Shown here: positions 48,518 to 57,449 of the stretch, in pieces
Layout: the number at the start of each line of letters is the position of its first letter
Numbering within the stretch: the first letter of the stretch is position 1
NCBI RefSeq assembly: GCF_900560745.1
Contig: NZ_LR025085.1
Span: 1-64,000, forward strand
From: Buchnera aphidicola (Cinara strobi)
GTDB taxonomy: Bacteria; Pseudomonadota; Gammaproteobacteria; Enterobacterales; Enterobacteriaceae
Reading direction: 5' to 3'
DNA: 64,000 nucleotides
Position numbers and translations under genes: made by a program
Notes under the pieces: model-generated
What the model was told of the DNA's origin: nothing
Databases searched by the model: none
What the model saw: only the letters and a program-made list of their open reading frames with translations

Positions 48518-48590
48518 TGGGTCGTGCAGGATTTGAACCTGCGACCAATTGATTAAAAGTCAACTGCTCTACCAACTGAGCTAACGACCC
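48518..48590 (-). tRNA. lysT: tRNA-Lys (UUU)
   Basis: 73-nt cloverleaf, acceptor GGGTCGT/ACGACCC, anticodon UUU, discriminator A, no encoded CCA (ATA follows). It lies 10 bp downstream of tRNA-Val and shares its promoter. Confidence 0.96.
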
Positions 48591-48600
48591 TTTTATTCTT

Positions 48601-48673
48601 TGGGTGATGACGGTCTCGAACCGCCGACCTTCTCCGTGTAAAGGAGAAGCTCTACCAACTGAGCTAATCACCC
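48601..48673 (-). tRNA. valT: tRNA-Val (UAC)
   Basis: 73-nt cloverleaf, acceptor GGGTGAT/ATCACCC, anticodon UAC in loop TTTACAC, discriminator A, no encoded CCA (AAG follows). Val-Lys next to gltX matches the E. coli valU-lysV/gltX neighbourhood. Confidence 0.96.
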
Positions 48674-48682
48674 TTACATTCT

Positions 48683-48711
48683 ATTGTAAGAGTAGATATA
48701 TTATGAGTCAA
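48683..48711 (-). promoter_or_regulatory. Sigma-70 promoter of tRNA-Val/tRNA-Lys
   Basis: On the minus strand, TTGACT (48711-48706), exactly 17 bp, then TACAAT (48688-48683), ending ten bases before the tRNA-Val 5' end. Spacing and sequence are close to consensus. Confidence 0.7.
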
Positions 48712-48821
48712 TATATATTTTATATATATTAGTTTATTTGATTAAAAAATATACAATTAATATGAATTTAGTTTGTTTTAATTGATCTTTTTAGTGATAA
48801 AATTTTAAAATTGAGTATTTT

Positions 48822-50237
48822 ATGAAAATTACAACAAGATTTTCTCCTAGTCCTACTGGTTTTTTACATATTGGCGGGGTACGCACTGCTTTGTATTCAT
48901 GGTTATTTGCTCGCAAATATGGAGGCTCATTTATTTTACGTATTGAAGATACAGATATTCAGCGCATTAAAAAAGACTCAGTTACTGATATTTTGTTTGG
49001 ATTAAAATATTTAGGATTGTCATGGGACAAAGGTCCTATTTATCAAAGTGATCGGTTGAAAATATATCAAGACATAATATTGTTTATGTTAAAAAAAAAG
49101 ATAGCATATAAATGCTATTGTTCTCAAAAACGTTTAGAAAAATTACGGAAAAAACAAATTTTAAATAAAAAAAAACCAAAATATGATAAAAAGTGTCGCA
49201 ATGCTTTGTTTATTTTCAAGAAATCTAATATCCCGTACGTTATTCGTTTTAAAAATCCTGATAAAGGGTTTGTGACATTTAAAGATATGGTTAGAGGAAA
49301 TATTAGATTTTCTAATGAAGAATTAGATGATTTAATTTTACAGAGATCTAATGGTACACCAACATATAATTTTTGTGTTGTTGTAGATGACTGGAAGATG
49401 AATATTACTCATGTGATTAGAGGAGATGATCATATTAATAATACGCCTAGACAAATTAATTTATTAAATGCTTTAGGAGCTGAAATTCCTATGTATGCAC
49501 ACGCTTCTATGATTTTAGATCCTAGTAGAAAAAAGTTGTCTAAACGAAATAATGTTATGAGTCTTAAAAGTTACATTGAGGAAGGATTTGTTCCTGAAGC
49601 TATATTAAATTATATTGTTCGTCTTGGTTGGTCTTATAAAGATAAGGAAATATTTTCTAGAGAGGAAATGATAAGTTTATTTAATTTAAAATCTATTAGT
49701 AAATCTCCTAGTATTTTAAATTATAAAAAACTATTGTGGTTAAATCATTACTATTTTAATCATTTATCTTTAAAAGAAAAATATAAGTATTTTTCTACTT
49801 ATATAAAAGATAAAAAAATTATTTTAGATTCAAAAAGCGATATTCGAGGCTTAATAAAAGATTTTTTATGTCATTACAATACTTTAAAAGAATTTTCTAT
49901 TTCATATAGTTATTTTTATGAAGATATTAATTTATCTAAAGTAGATAATATGCATTTTTATTGTAGTGCTATGAATGTAAAAATTTTAAAATTTTTACAT
50001 CAAAATTTTTCTTTATTAAATGTATGGAATACTAAAAATATTTTAGAAGAAATACAAAAATCGGTATTATATTTTAAGATATTTTTTCAAGATGTAGCAA
50101 TTTTACTTAGAATTGGAATTTCAGGAAAAAAAAATACACCTAATATTTCTTCTATTATACTTTATATAGGGAAAGATAAATTATTGTTTCGTATAAATAA
50201 TTTTATAGAATATATAAAATATTATTTAAATAAATAA
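48822..50237 (+). CDS. gltX: Glutamyl-tRNA synthetase
   Basis: Charges tRNA-Glu. The 471-aa length equals E. coli. HIGH-like motif FLHIGGVRTALYSW, VIRGDDHINNTPRQIN and the KLSKRN form of KMSKS are present. In the zinc-binding insert, cysteines of CYC and KKC remain but the E. coli His127 is asparagine (KKCRN), so zinc may be lost or held differently. Followed by a 256-bp gap before the convergent fliE. Confidence 0.95.
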   Translation: MKITTRFSPSPTGFLHIGGVRTALYSWLFARKYGGSFILRIEDTDIQRIKKDSVTDILFGLKYLGLSWDKGPIYQSDRLKIYQDIILFMLKKKIAYKCYCSQKRLEKLRKKQILNKKKPKYDKKCRNALFIFKKSNIPYVIRFKNPDKGFVTFKDMVRGNIRFSNEELDDLILQRSNGTPTYNFCVVVDDWKMNITHVIRGDDHINNTPRQINLLNALGAEIPMYAHASMILDPSRKKLSKRNNVMSLKSYIEEGFVPEAILNYIVRLGWSYKDKEIFSREEMISLFNLKSISKSPSILNYKKLLWLNHYYFNHLSLKEKYKYFSTYIKDKKIILDSKSDIRGLIKDFLCHYNTLKEFSISYSYFYEDINLSKVDNMHFYCSAMNVKILKFLHQNFSLLNVWNTKNILEEIQKSVLYFKIFFQDVAILLRIGISGKKNTPNISSIILYIGKDKLLFRINNFIEYIKYYLNK

Positions 50238-50312
50238 TATTTTATTTATAATTTTAAATGATTTAACTGACAATTAGGGAATTTTTTGTAGTGATATTTA
50301 TAATTAAGTAAC

Positions 50313-50406
50313 TACATATTATATGTCATTCTTATAGAATAATAATAAATTTATAATTCTTTTCAATGTTAAATATTATTAAATTTAATTAGACATATAA
50401 TATGTA
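50313..50406. repeat. 15-bp inverted repeat between gltX and fliE
   Basis: TACATATTATATGTC at 50313-50327 and GACATATAATATGTA at 50392-50406 are exact reverse complements separated by 64 bp. It lies between convergent genes. It could form a long stem in either transcript, or be a remnant of decay by inversion. No gene is visible in this gap. Confidence 0.6.
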
Positions 50407-50493
50407 TAGGATATTTAATTTGATATTTTATAATTAAATTAATTTATTAATATATTCGTGTTAAAATTAAATATAATAAGAATGTTATTTTGA

Positions 50494-50790
50494 TTATACT
50501 TGTATATGCATTATTTCTTCATATATACTAAGCAATTTATTTTGAGCTTGCATAAAAATTTTAATTATTTCTTTTTTGTTTTTAATTTTTGAGGTTGTAT
50601 TGTTTTTTTTTAAAAAAAAATTTTTTTTTTGAATATTATTTTTTTCTTTTTCTTTAATTTTTTTAATTTTATAAGATATTTGTAAAAAGTTATTCCAAAT
50701 TTTATAGGATTTTTTATTCTGATTTTTATTATATAGATTTATTATTTTATTTGATGTCGTTGTTTTTGGGTGGTTGTAATTTATTTTCAT
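50494..50790 (-). CDS. fliE: Flagellar hook-basal body protein FliE
   Basis: FliE links the MS ring to the rod and is needed early for export. The 98-aa product is highly lysine/asparagine-rich, but its C-terminus, QAQNKLLSIYEEIMHIQV, matches the E. coli end RNKLVAAYQEVMSMQV. AAGGAAAA precedes the ATG. Divergent from fliF, as in E. coli. The N-terminal half has little family resemblance; identification rests on the C-terminus and the position. Confidence 0.85.
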   Translation of the reverse strand: MKINYNHPKTTTSNKIINLYNKNQNKKSYKIWNNFLQISYKIKKIKEKEKNNIQKKNFFLKKNNTTSKIKNKKEIIKIFMQAQNKLLSIYEEIMHIQV

Positions 50791-50962
50791 AATATTTTCC
50801 TTATTTTTGATATACTATATTTTATAGTAAAATTTTTATTTTATCATATAAAAAAAGTTTATTAGTAGATATGTTTTTATTTTAAATAATTAAATGTCAT
50901 TAATTTATAATTTTATCGTTGCAAATTTATATTTTTATCACAATTATTTTTAGGAAAAAATT

Positions 50963-52636
50963 ATGGATTGGATTAAAAAATTATTTTTACAAATTAAACA
51001 ACAAGGAAAGAGTTTTTTGTTTGATTGGTCCTTTCAGTTAAAGTTTTTTATCTGCATTTTTTTAATTTTTTGTATCACAATGTTTTCTTTTTTTTTATGG
51101 AATAAAAAAACTCATTATATAGTTTTATATAAAAATCTTTCCACCCTAGAAAGTCAATGTATTAAATCTAGATTACAGAAGATGCATATCCCATATCAAT
51201 TACGTGATTCTTCAAAAACTCTGTTAGTTCCTGAGAAAAATATATCCCAATTACATTTTTCTTTAATGCACAATAATCATGATCAGAAAAAAAGATATGG
51301 TCTAGATTTATTAGATCAAGAAAAATTTGGAATTAGTCAATTTCATGAACAGGTAAATTATCATCGAGGTTTAGAAGGTGAATTATCTGAAACTTTAGAG
51401 CGTATTTTTCCTATTCAAAATGCTCGTATTCATTTAGTTTTTAAAAAAGATACTGATTTTTTTCAAGACTCACAGATTCCTTCTGCATCTGTAGTATTGA
51501 CATTACTTCCAAATACAGAATTGAAACAGGAGCAAATTGATGCTATTACTTTGCTAGTTTCTAGTAGTGTCCCCAATCTATCCTTTGATCATATAGTATT
51601 AGTCAATCAATCTGGAGTTATACTTAATAAATATAATTTACTGAAAACTGAATTTTTTAATGAAAATAAGTATAAAAAAATTGATATTTTAGAAGAATAT
51701 TATTGTAATCGTATTAAAAAAATTTTAACTCCATTATTTGGATTAAAAAATTTAGTTGTTAATGTTCAAGCTAATGTATCGTTTTATAGTGATTCTATAA
51801 ATCTAATCCATAAAAAAACTCCACTTGTATCATATCCAACTAAACAATTGTTAAATAATTCTGTATATCTTCAGTCTGATTCTAAAAATAATGTTACATT
51901 ATTTAATGTTTTGAGATTTAATTTCTTAAAATTTTTTTTTCCAAATTTTTTTGGTAATTGTTTTATTAATAACGATGATATAGGAAAATTAATATATCTA
52001 GACTTATTTAATATTAAATCAACTCCTCATGTTAAATCAGATCAGTTAGATTTTCATAAATTTATGAATAATCTTCAAGATACTAAATTAAGGAGTAATG
52101 ATTTAAAACAAACAAATAAAAATGATTTTTTCCCTGGATTTAGAAAAAATGAAATTAAAAATTTTACAATAACAATTTTAGTAAATTATAAAAAAAACAA
52201 ATCAGGTATTTTTGTTCCTTTATCTAATGAAGAGTTAAAAAGAATAAATTTATTAACTAAATCCGTAATTAATTTTTCAAAAGAAAGAGGTGATCGAGTT
52301 AATATAATTAATTTTATGTTCAATGACTCAAAAAATGAAATACCAGTTAAGAACTCATCTGTCTTAGTTTATTATTATTTTTATTATCTTTTATTCTTTT
52401 GTCTGGGTATCTTCTCCCTTTTTTTTGTATGGTTTTTAAAAAAAGTTTTTTTAAATTTTTGGTTAGATAATTTTAAAAAAAATGATATTTCTCGGGGTAC
52501 ACATACAAATATTATCTCAAATCATAAAGAAAATAATAAATTAAAAAATAATAATTTTTGTATTAAGAAAGTTGTACTTAATAAAAATCCTAAAATTGTT
52601 GAGAGAGTAATACGTTATTGGATAAAAAGGAAATGA
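50963..52636 (+). CDS. fliF: Flagellar MS-ring protein FliF
   Basis: Forms the membrane ring of the basal body. The 557-aa protein has two membrane segments (about residues 28-46 and 465-487) flanking a large periplasmic part with ring-building motifs (RYGLDLLDQEKFGISQFHEQVNYHR region near 110-135). The cytoplasmic tail binds FliG. AGGA precedes the ATG. The stop overlaps the fliG start by four bases (ATGA), indicating coupling. Length is close to E. coli (552). Confidence 0.95.
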   Translation: MDWIKKLFLQIKQQGKSFLFDWSFQLKFFICIFLIFCITMFSFFLWNKKTHYIVLYKNLSTLESQCIKSRLQKMHIPYQLRDSSKTLLVPEKNISQLHFSLMHNNHDQKKRYGLDLLDQEKFGISQFHEQVNYHRGLEGELSETLERIFPIQNARIHLVFKKDTDFFQDSQIPSASVVLTLLPNTELKQEQIDAITLLVSSSVPNLSFDHIVLVNQSGVILNKYNLLKTEFFNENKYKKIDILEEYYCNRIKKILTPLFGLKNLVVNVQANVSFYSDSINLIHKKTPLVSYPTKQLLNNSVYLQSDSKNNVTLFNVLRFNFLKFFFPNFFGNCFINNDDIGKLIYLDLFNIKSTPHVKSDQLDFHKFMNNLQDTKLRSNDLKQTNKNDFFPGFRKNEIKNFTITILVNYKKNKSGIFVPLSNEELKRINLLTKSVINFSKERGDRVNIINFMFNDSKNEIPVKNSSVLVYYYFYYLLFFCLGIFSLFFVWFLKKVFLNFWLDNFKKNDISRGTHTNIISNHKENNKLKNNNFCIKKVVLNKNPKIVERVIRYWIKRK

Positions 52637-53607
52637 TTCATTTAAATGGTATACAAAAAAGCGCTTTATTGTTATTATCTCTAGATTTAGAAGAGTCCGT
52701 ACAGGTATTAAAATTTTTTACTGAATTAGAAATTAGTGTTTTTATGGAAACGATTGTATCCTTTGATGCAAATATAATTCAGTTTTCTGATGTAGTGCTT
52801 CATGATTTCTATGTTATTTTAAAAAAAAATCAAATTTTTAATTTTGATATGAAATCACATATATCTGGAATAGTAGAAAAATCTATAGGAAAACGGAAAT
52901 CTAATAAATTACTAAAAAATAGTTTTATGAAAAGTGTTTTTTTACATAATATTTCTAGATTAGAGTTGTTAGGTTCAAAGAATATATTTTTTTTAATTCA
53001 AAATGAAAATTTAAATATTATTTCAACTTTATTAATGTATATAAATTATAATATATCTGCACAGATTTTGGCATTATTTGAGAAAAAAAAAAGATCAGAT
53101 ATTTTAATTAGAATAATGTATTGTGTAGATCTTCAGGAAACAGTTTTTATTGAATTAAATAAAATAGTACACTGCATTTTATTAGATTATCAAAAATCGT
53201 CTTTAGAAGAATGCAGAATTGATAAAATTATTAGTATACTATTATTTTTTAAAAAAAATAATATTATTCAATGGATCAAAAAAATAAATACATCATACTC
53301 ATATATATTAAATAATAGAATTATTAAATATTTTAAATTTGAAAATATTATAGATCTAACGGATAGTAGTATTAAGTTTATTATTAATAATATTGATATT
53401 AATCAATTATGTATTGTATTAACTCATGAAGATAATATTGTAAAAAAAAAGTTTATTAATAATATGTCGATAAATAACTTGAAATATTTCAAAGATACTT
53501 CTTTCGTGAATTCACAGGTCTCGTTAGAAAAAATATATTTAAAAAGAAATTTATTGCTGACAAAAATTAAACAATATATAAGGGACGGGAAGGTATTCAT
53601 AGAATAA
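52633..53607 (+). CDS. fliG: Flagellar rotor protein FliG, motor motifs eroded
   Basis: C-ring protein joining FliF to FliM and, in motile bacteria, the torque face. It starts at 52633 in an ATGA overlap with fliF, with AAAGGA upstream (a TTG at 52618 gives five more residues). 324 aa against 331. The N-terminal FliF-binding part aligns well. In the middle domain the FliM-binding EHPQ is ENLN. In the C-terminal torque helix E. coli K264, R281, D289 and R297 align with T, N, T and S; only D288 is kept. Likely a structural platform without motor function. Confidence 0.92.
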   Translation: MIHLNGIQKSALLLLSLDLEESVQVLKFFTELEISVFMETIVSFDANIIQFSDVVLHDFYVILKKNQIFNFDMKSHISGIVEKSIGKRKSNKLLKNSFMKSVFLHNISRLELLGSKNIFFLIQNENLNIISTLLMYINYNISAQILALFEKKKRSDILIRIMYCVDLQETVFIELNKIVHCILLDYQKSSLEECRIDKIISILLFFKKNNIIQWIKKINTSYSYILNNRIIKYFKFENIIDLTDSSIKFIINNIDINQLCIVLTHEDNIVKKKFINNMSINNLKYFKDTSFVNSQVSLEKIYLKRNLLLTKIKQYIRDGKVFIE

Positions 53608-53622
53608 AATTAGGTAGAATAT

Positions 53623-54309
53623 ATGAAAAAATTTATAAAAAATGATTTATGGAAAAAGTGGAATCCTAGGAAATTAGACAAATCATTTCATTTAGTCAAT
53701 TTCCTAGACGGAAAAAAATATAAAAAAATTTTATCTGAACCTTTTTCTAAAGAAAAAAAATTTGATAAATTAAAATATTCTCATATTTATAAAAAAGGAT
53801 ATAATCAAGGGTGGTTAGACGGTTATAAAAAAGGATATTATTCTGGTTGGTTTCAAGGCCGTGTTGCTGGAAATAATTTATTTCTAGAAACTTTTTCTCG
53901 TTGTATTCAAATACAATGCGCAAATTTATTAAAAAAATTTCAGATAGCTATATATCATTTTAATGATGGTTTTTCAAAACGTTTAATGAGAATTGTACTA
54001 CGATTATCAAAAATTTTAGTAGATGATATTTTTATAATTAATAAAAATTATATAAAAGAAAAAATTAAACAATTAACACAAAAATCACATCTTATGTTTA
54101 AAAAATTACAACTACATGTTCATCCAGAAGATTATGATATAGTAAAGAAGAAATTTGGAACATTAATGAACATGTATGGTTGGATAATAGTTTTAAACGA
54201 AAAAATAGATACTAATAGCTATAAAATTATTACACAAGAAGGAGAATTAGATGCTTCTATGTCATCTTTTTGGAATCGAGTAAATAATGCGGCTAATTTA
54301 TCGGATTAA
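53623..54309 (+). CDS. fliH: Flagellar export regulator FliH
   Basis: Binds and holds the FliI ATPase in the export complex. The 228-aa product has the N-terminal WKKWNP motif, a glycine-spaced repeat (GYNQGWLDGYKKGYYSGW) typical of FliH around residues 63-82, a long helical middle, and the C-terminal LHVHPEDYD segment and EGELDASM. Length equals E. coli. Between fliG (15 bp) and fliI (6 bp). Confidence 0.92.
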   Translation: MKKFIKNDLWKKWNPRKLDKSFHLVNFLDGKKYKKILSEPFSKEKKFDKLKYSHIYKKGYNQGWLDGYKKGYYSGWFQGRVAGNNLFLETFSRCIQIQCANLLKKFQIAIYHFNDGFSKRLMRIVLRLSKILVDDIFIINKNYIKEKIKQLTQKSHLMFKKLQLHVHPEDYDIVKKKFGTLMNMYGWIIVLNEKIDTNSYKIITQEGELDASMSSFWNRVNNAANLSD

Positions 54310-54315
54310 AAATAT

Positions 54316-55683
54316 ATGAATATATCATTAAATTCTTGGTTTAATAAAATTGATATATTTGAAGAAAATATATCCTATCTGACTAATACAATATATTCGG
54401 GTCGAGTATTAAGTGTTAATAACTCAATCATTGAAATTACTGGGATATATGCGCCTATTGGGAATTTTTGCTGGGTTGAGCGAATACATAAAGAACAAAT
54501 TTCTTTAATGATGTGTAAGATAGTTGGTTTTAATAAAAAAATTGTTTTTGTAACACCTTTGCAAAATTTAGATGGTATTTTTCCTGGAGCTAGAGTTTTT
54601 AATCAGAATGATACAACCAATCATGGTATAAAAAATAATATTTTTCCTTTAAGTAAAAATTTATTAGGTCGTGTCTTAGATGGGCTAGGATTTCCTTTAG
54701 ATAATAAAGGGATTGTTCATTCTAAGAAAAAATTATTTAATTTTTTTAAAACTCCTATCAATCCCCTTAAAAGGGCTCCTGTTACAGAAATTTTAGATAC
54801 TGGAGTTCGTGTTATTAACAGTCTATTAACGATTGGTAAAGGACAAAGGATGGGAATATTCTCTCAAGCCGGGATAGGGAAAAGTATGTTGCTTGGTATG
54901 ATTTCTAGGCATTCAGACGCTGATATTATTGTAGTTTCTTTAGTTGGAGAAAGAGGAAGAGAAGTAAAAGATTTTATTGATAATATTTTAGGATTAAAGA
55001 GTTTAAAAAAATCTGTTGTAATTGTTTCCCCGGCTGATGTTACACCGATGTATAAGATACAGTCAGTACAATATGCTACATCTATAGCAGAATATTTTTG
55101 CAAACAAGGGAATCATGTATTATTAATAGTAGATTCTTTAACGCGATATGCTATGGCTTATAGAGAGATATCTAATTCAATGAAAGAAGCTCCGGTATTA
55201 AAAGGATATCCTGCATCTATTTTTTCGAGTATTCCATATTTAGTTGAGCGTACAGGTAATATCCATAATAGATTAGGATCAATTACTTCTTTTTATACAG
55301 TCCTAACTGAAGGAGATTTGTATAACGATCCTGTTTTAGATATAGCAAAATCTGTATTGGATGGTCATATTATATTATCTAATACTTTATCGCAATCAGG
55401 ACATTATCCGGCTATTGATGTTCAAAAATCTATTAGTCGATCTATGCATTCTATTATAGATAGTGATCATTATAAAAATGCTATTTATGCTAAAAAAATA
55501 ATTTCATGTTATAATAATCATTATGATATAATTAATTTGGGTGTTTACTCTCCAGGAACAAATAAACTACTAGATAAATCAATACGTATTTGGCCATATT
55601 TAACAGATTTTTTACAGCAAGATCTTTTGAGTAGTTTTTCATATTACGAGTCTGTTATAGGTTTATCAAAGTTATTAAAATAA
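54316..55683 (+). CDS. fliI: Flagellum-specific ATPase FliI
   Basis: Hexameric ATPase of the flagellar type III export apparatus. 455 aa (E. coli 457). The P-loop reads SQAGIGKS where E. coli has AGSGVGKS, a mild change that keeps GKS. VGERGREVKDFI with its catalytic glutamate, the Walker B region LLIVDSLTRYAMAYREI and the SGHYPAIDVQKSISR arginine region are conserved. It looks functional, in contrast with the rotor proteins. Confidence 0.95.
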   Translation: MNISLNSWFNKIDIFEENISYLTNTIYSGRVLSVNNSIIEITGIYAPIGNFCWVERIHKEQISLMMCKIVGFNKKIVFVTPLQNLDGIFPGARVFNQNDTTNHGIKNNIFPLSKNLLGRVLDGLGFPLDNKGIVHSKKKLFNFFKTPINPLKRAPVTEILDTGVRVINSLLTIGKGQRMGIFSQAGIGKSMLLGMISRHSDADIIVVSLVGERGREVKDFIDNILGLKSLKKSVVIVSPADVTPMYKIQSVQYATSIAEYFCKQGNHVLLIVDSLTRYAMAYREISNSMKEAPVLKGYPASIFSSIPYLVERTGNIHNRLGSITSFYTVLTEGDLYNDPVLDIAKSVLDGHIILSNTLSQSGHYPAIDVQKSISRSMHSIIDSDHYKNAIYAKKIISCYNNHYDIINLGVYSPGTNKLLDKSIRIWPYLTDFLQQDLLSSFSYYESVIGLSKLLK

Positions 55684-55710
55684 AGTTAAATTTTAAATAC
55701 GGGAGGTTGT

Positions 55711-56156
55711 ATGGTTTTTAATGTATCACATATATATATTATGAAAAAAAAATAGAATTAGATATTAAAAAGAATCTAACTTCTTTAAATTTTTATAAAA
55801 ATAAAAAAAAAAAAATACAAGAATATTTATTAAAAATTAAAAGATATATAAAAAAATACATTTTTTTATTATATAAGAAATATTTATATGGAATTAAAAA
55901 ATATATCATTAAAGTATATATTAATTTTATATTAATGTTACAAGTAGCCATGAAAAAGCAAAATTTTTGGGTAACATATTTTAAGAAAAAGATTAGAAGG
56001 AAATATGTTATATATAATCGACTATATTCTACTTTAGAACAATGGAAAATATTAGAATCGCGTTTCAAGTATCGAATAAAAAAAAAACGAATGTTAACAG
56101 AACAACGCGAAGAAAATATTATGTGTTTAAATATTTATAATATTTATTTAAAATAA
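55711..56156 (+). pseudogene. fliJ: FliJ, frameshifted at a poly(A) run, possibly rescued by slippage
   Basis: FliJ is the export chaperone/stalk of FliI. An ATG at 55711 behind GGGAGG reads 14 codons to ATG-A9-TAG at 55741-55755. With one more A (A10), the frame continues ATA GAA TTA and runs unbroken to 56156, giving about 148 aa; E. coli FliJ is 147 aa. The C-terminal part LEQWKILESRFKYRIKKKR..TEQREEN matches E. coli FliJ near RLQAWQTLQERQ. No start codon exists in the second frame upstream of the run. A 13-A run at 55803-55815 is in frame. Transcript slippage at poly(A) is known in Buchnera and would restore the product. Confidence 0.8.
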
Positions 56157-56265
56157 AAATTAGATATGATCTAGATTTTTATTATTTGTATTATTTTTTA
56201 AATATAATGTATAATAATTTTTATAAAAAATATTATCCCTTCTCTATCTATTTAAAAAAATATTT

Positions 56266-56895
56266 ATGTTAAAATTACAATCTAAATTATTTTGTCATGA
56301 TTCTAAAAATAAAAAGTTGAATCGAATAAATTTTATTAATTTTTATTTAAAAAGAAAAACTTTCTTTTTTCAATTTATTTTGCATGATTTTTGTTTGTTG
56401 TTTAAAAAAAAATTTGAAGAATTTTTTTCTTGTAATATTACAATAGATTTTTTGCGATGTTTTGTCAATCCTCGAACAGATATAGAATATTTATGTTCTC
56501 AATATATAGGAAAACAGTTTTTTTTAAAAGAAAGTATTACAGATATATGCGCTATTATAATTAAAAAAAATTTTTTTTCTTTTTTTATTAATTATTTATT
56601 TGGAAATAGGCAATTTTCTATACATAAGAATAATAAATCTTTAACAAAGAATGAAATAATTATTGCAGAATCTTTCTTTGAAAAAATATTTAAAATTTTG
56701 AATAAGACACTTTTTTTTGATTTCAACTGTTCTATTATTAATAATTTTGAGTATGTAAAATTAAAATATTTTCAATGTCATTGCTTTTCTAGTGATTCTT
56801 ATGCTTGTTTAATTTTTAAAGTATTTTTAAATAGAATTGTTACTAATTTATATATCTATATACCTTTAAATATGGTAAAAAATTTTCAAAAATAA
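56266..56895 (+). CDS. fliM: Truncated flagellar switch protein FliM (middle domain only)
   Basis: 209 aa against about 334 in E. coli. The middle domain is recognisable: CAIIIKKNFFSFFINYLFGNRQF aligns with the E. coli segment ending DNLFGGDGRF, followed by SLTKNEIIIAESFF and IYIPLNMVKNF. The N-terminal CheY-binding peptide and the C-terminal FliN-like domain are missing. The GGXG motif that binds FliG reads GNRQ (residues 113-116). No ribosome site is seen. fliK and fliL are absent between fliJ and this gene. It may be on its way out. Confidence 0.75.
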   Translation: MLKLQSKLFCHDSKNKKLNRINFINFYLKRKTFFFQFILHDFCLLFKKKFEEFFSCNITIDFLRCFVNPRTDIEYLCSQYIGKQFFLKESITDICAIIIKKNFFSFFINYLFGNRQFSIHKNNKSLTKNEIIIAESFFEKIFKILNKTLFFDFNCSIINNFEYVKLKYFQCHCFSSDSYACLIFKVFLNRIVTNLYIYIPLNMVKNFQK

Positions 56896-57025
56896 ATTTT
56901 TAGTTATAATTTAAATTATTTTTATAAAAATTTTATTTATCTATGATGTTAACTGTAATGTAATACATAGTGACATGTATCTGATAATTCAATTTTAAAA
57001 AAATATAAATTATATAGGTAATATC

Positions 57026-57427
57026 ATGAAAGAAAAAAATAAAGAATTAAATAAAATGGATTCAACAGAAATAACAAATAACTCAGTATTAGAAAAAAAT
57101 AAAAATTATTCTAATAATGCTAATTTTTTTAAAAAAAAAAGAAGTGCGTCAGATGATATATTTCAAAAAATAGATTCTTCTAAACTGGATAATTCTGTTT
57201 TTATGTCCGTTCCTTTACATTTAACTGTAGAATTAGGAAAAAAGAAAATTACTATTCAAGAATTATTACAATTATCAAATGGTTCTATTTTAGCATTAGA
57301 AGATAAAGTAGATGAGCCATTAAATATTTTTGTAAATAATTTTTTAATTGCTTTAGGAGAATTGGTTGTTCATAATAATAAATATGGTGTTCGTATTATA
57401 AAGTTGATGTCTAATCAAATAAAATAA
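57026..57427 (+). CDS. fliN: Flagellar C-ring protein FliN
   Basis: 133 aa (E. coli 137). The C-terminal SpoA domain is well conserved (VPLHLTVELGKKKITIQELL, GSILALEDKVDEPLNI, KYGVRI) behind a diverged, asparagine-rich N-terminus. FliN also serves as docking site for FliH in export, which may explain why it is kept intact while FliM is not. Confidence 0.93.
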   Translation: MKEKNKELNKMDSTEITNNSVLEKNKNYSNNANFFKKKRSASDDIFQKIDSSKLDNSVFMSVPLHLTVELGKKKITIQELLQLSNGSILALEDKVDEPLNIFVNNFLIALGELVVHNNKYGVRIIKLMSNQIK

Positions 57428-57449
57428 AGTTATTTTAATTCAATATGAT

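Noticed and set aside
55793..56068. Minus-strand 91-aa open frame in the fliJ region
   Set aside because: It lies opposite the fliJ frame, which has clear homology and length; the minus frame is low-complexity and has no ribosome site.
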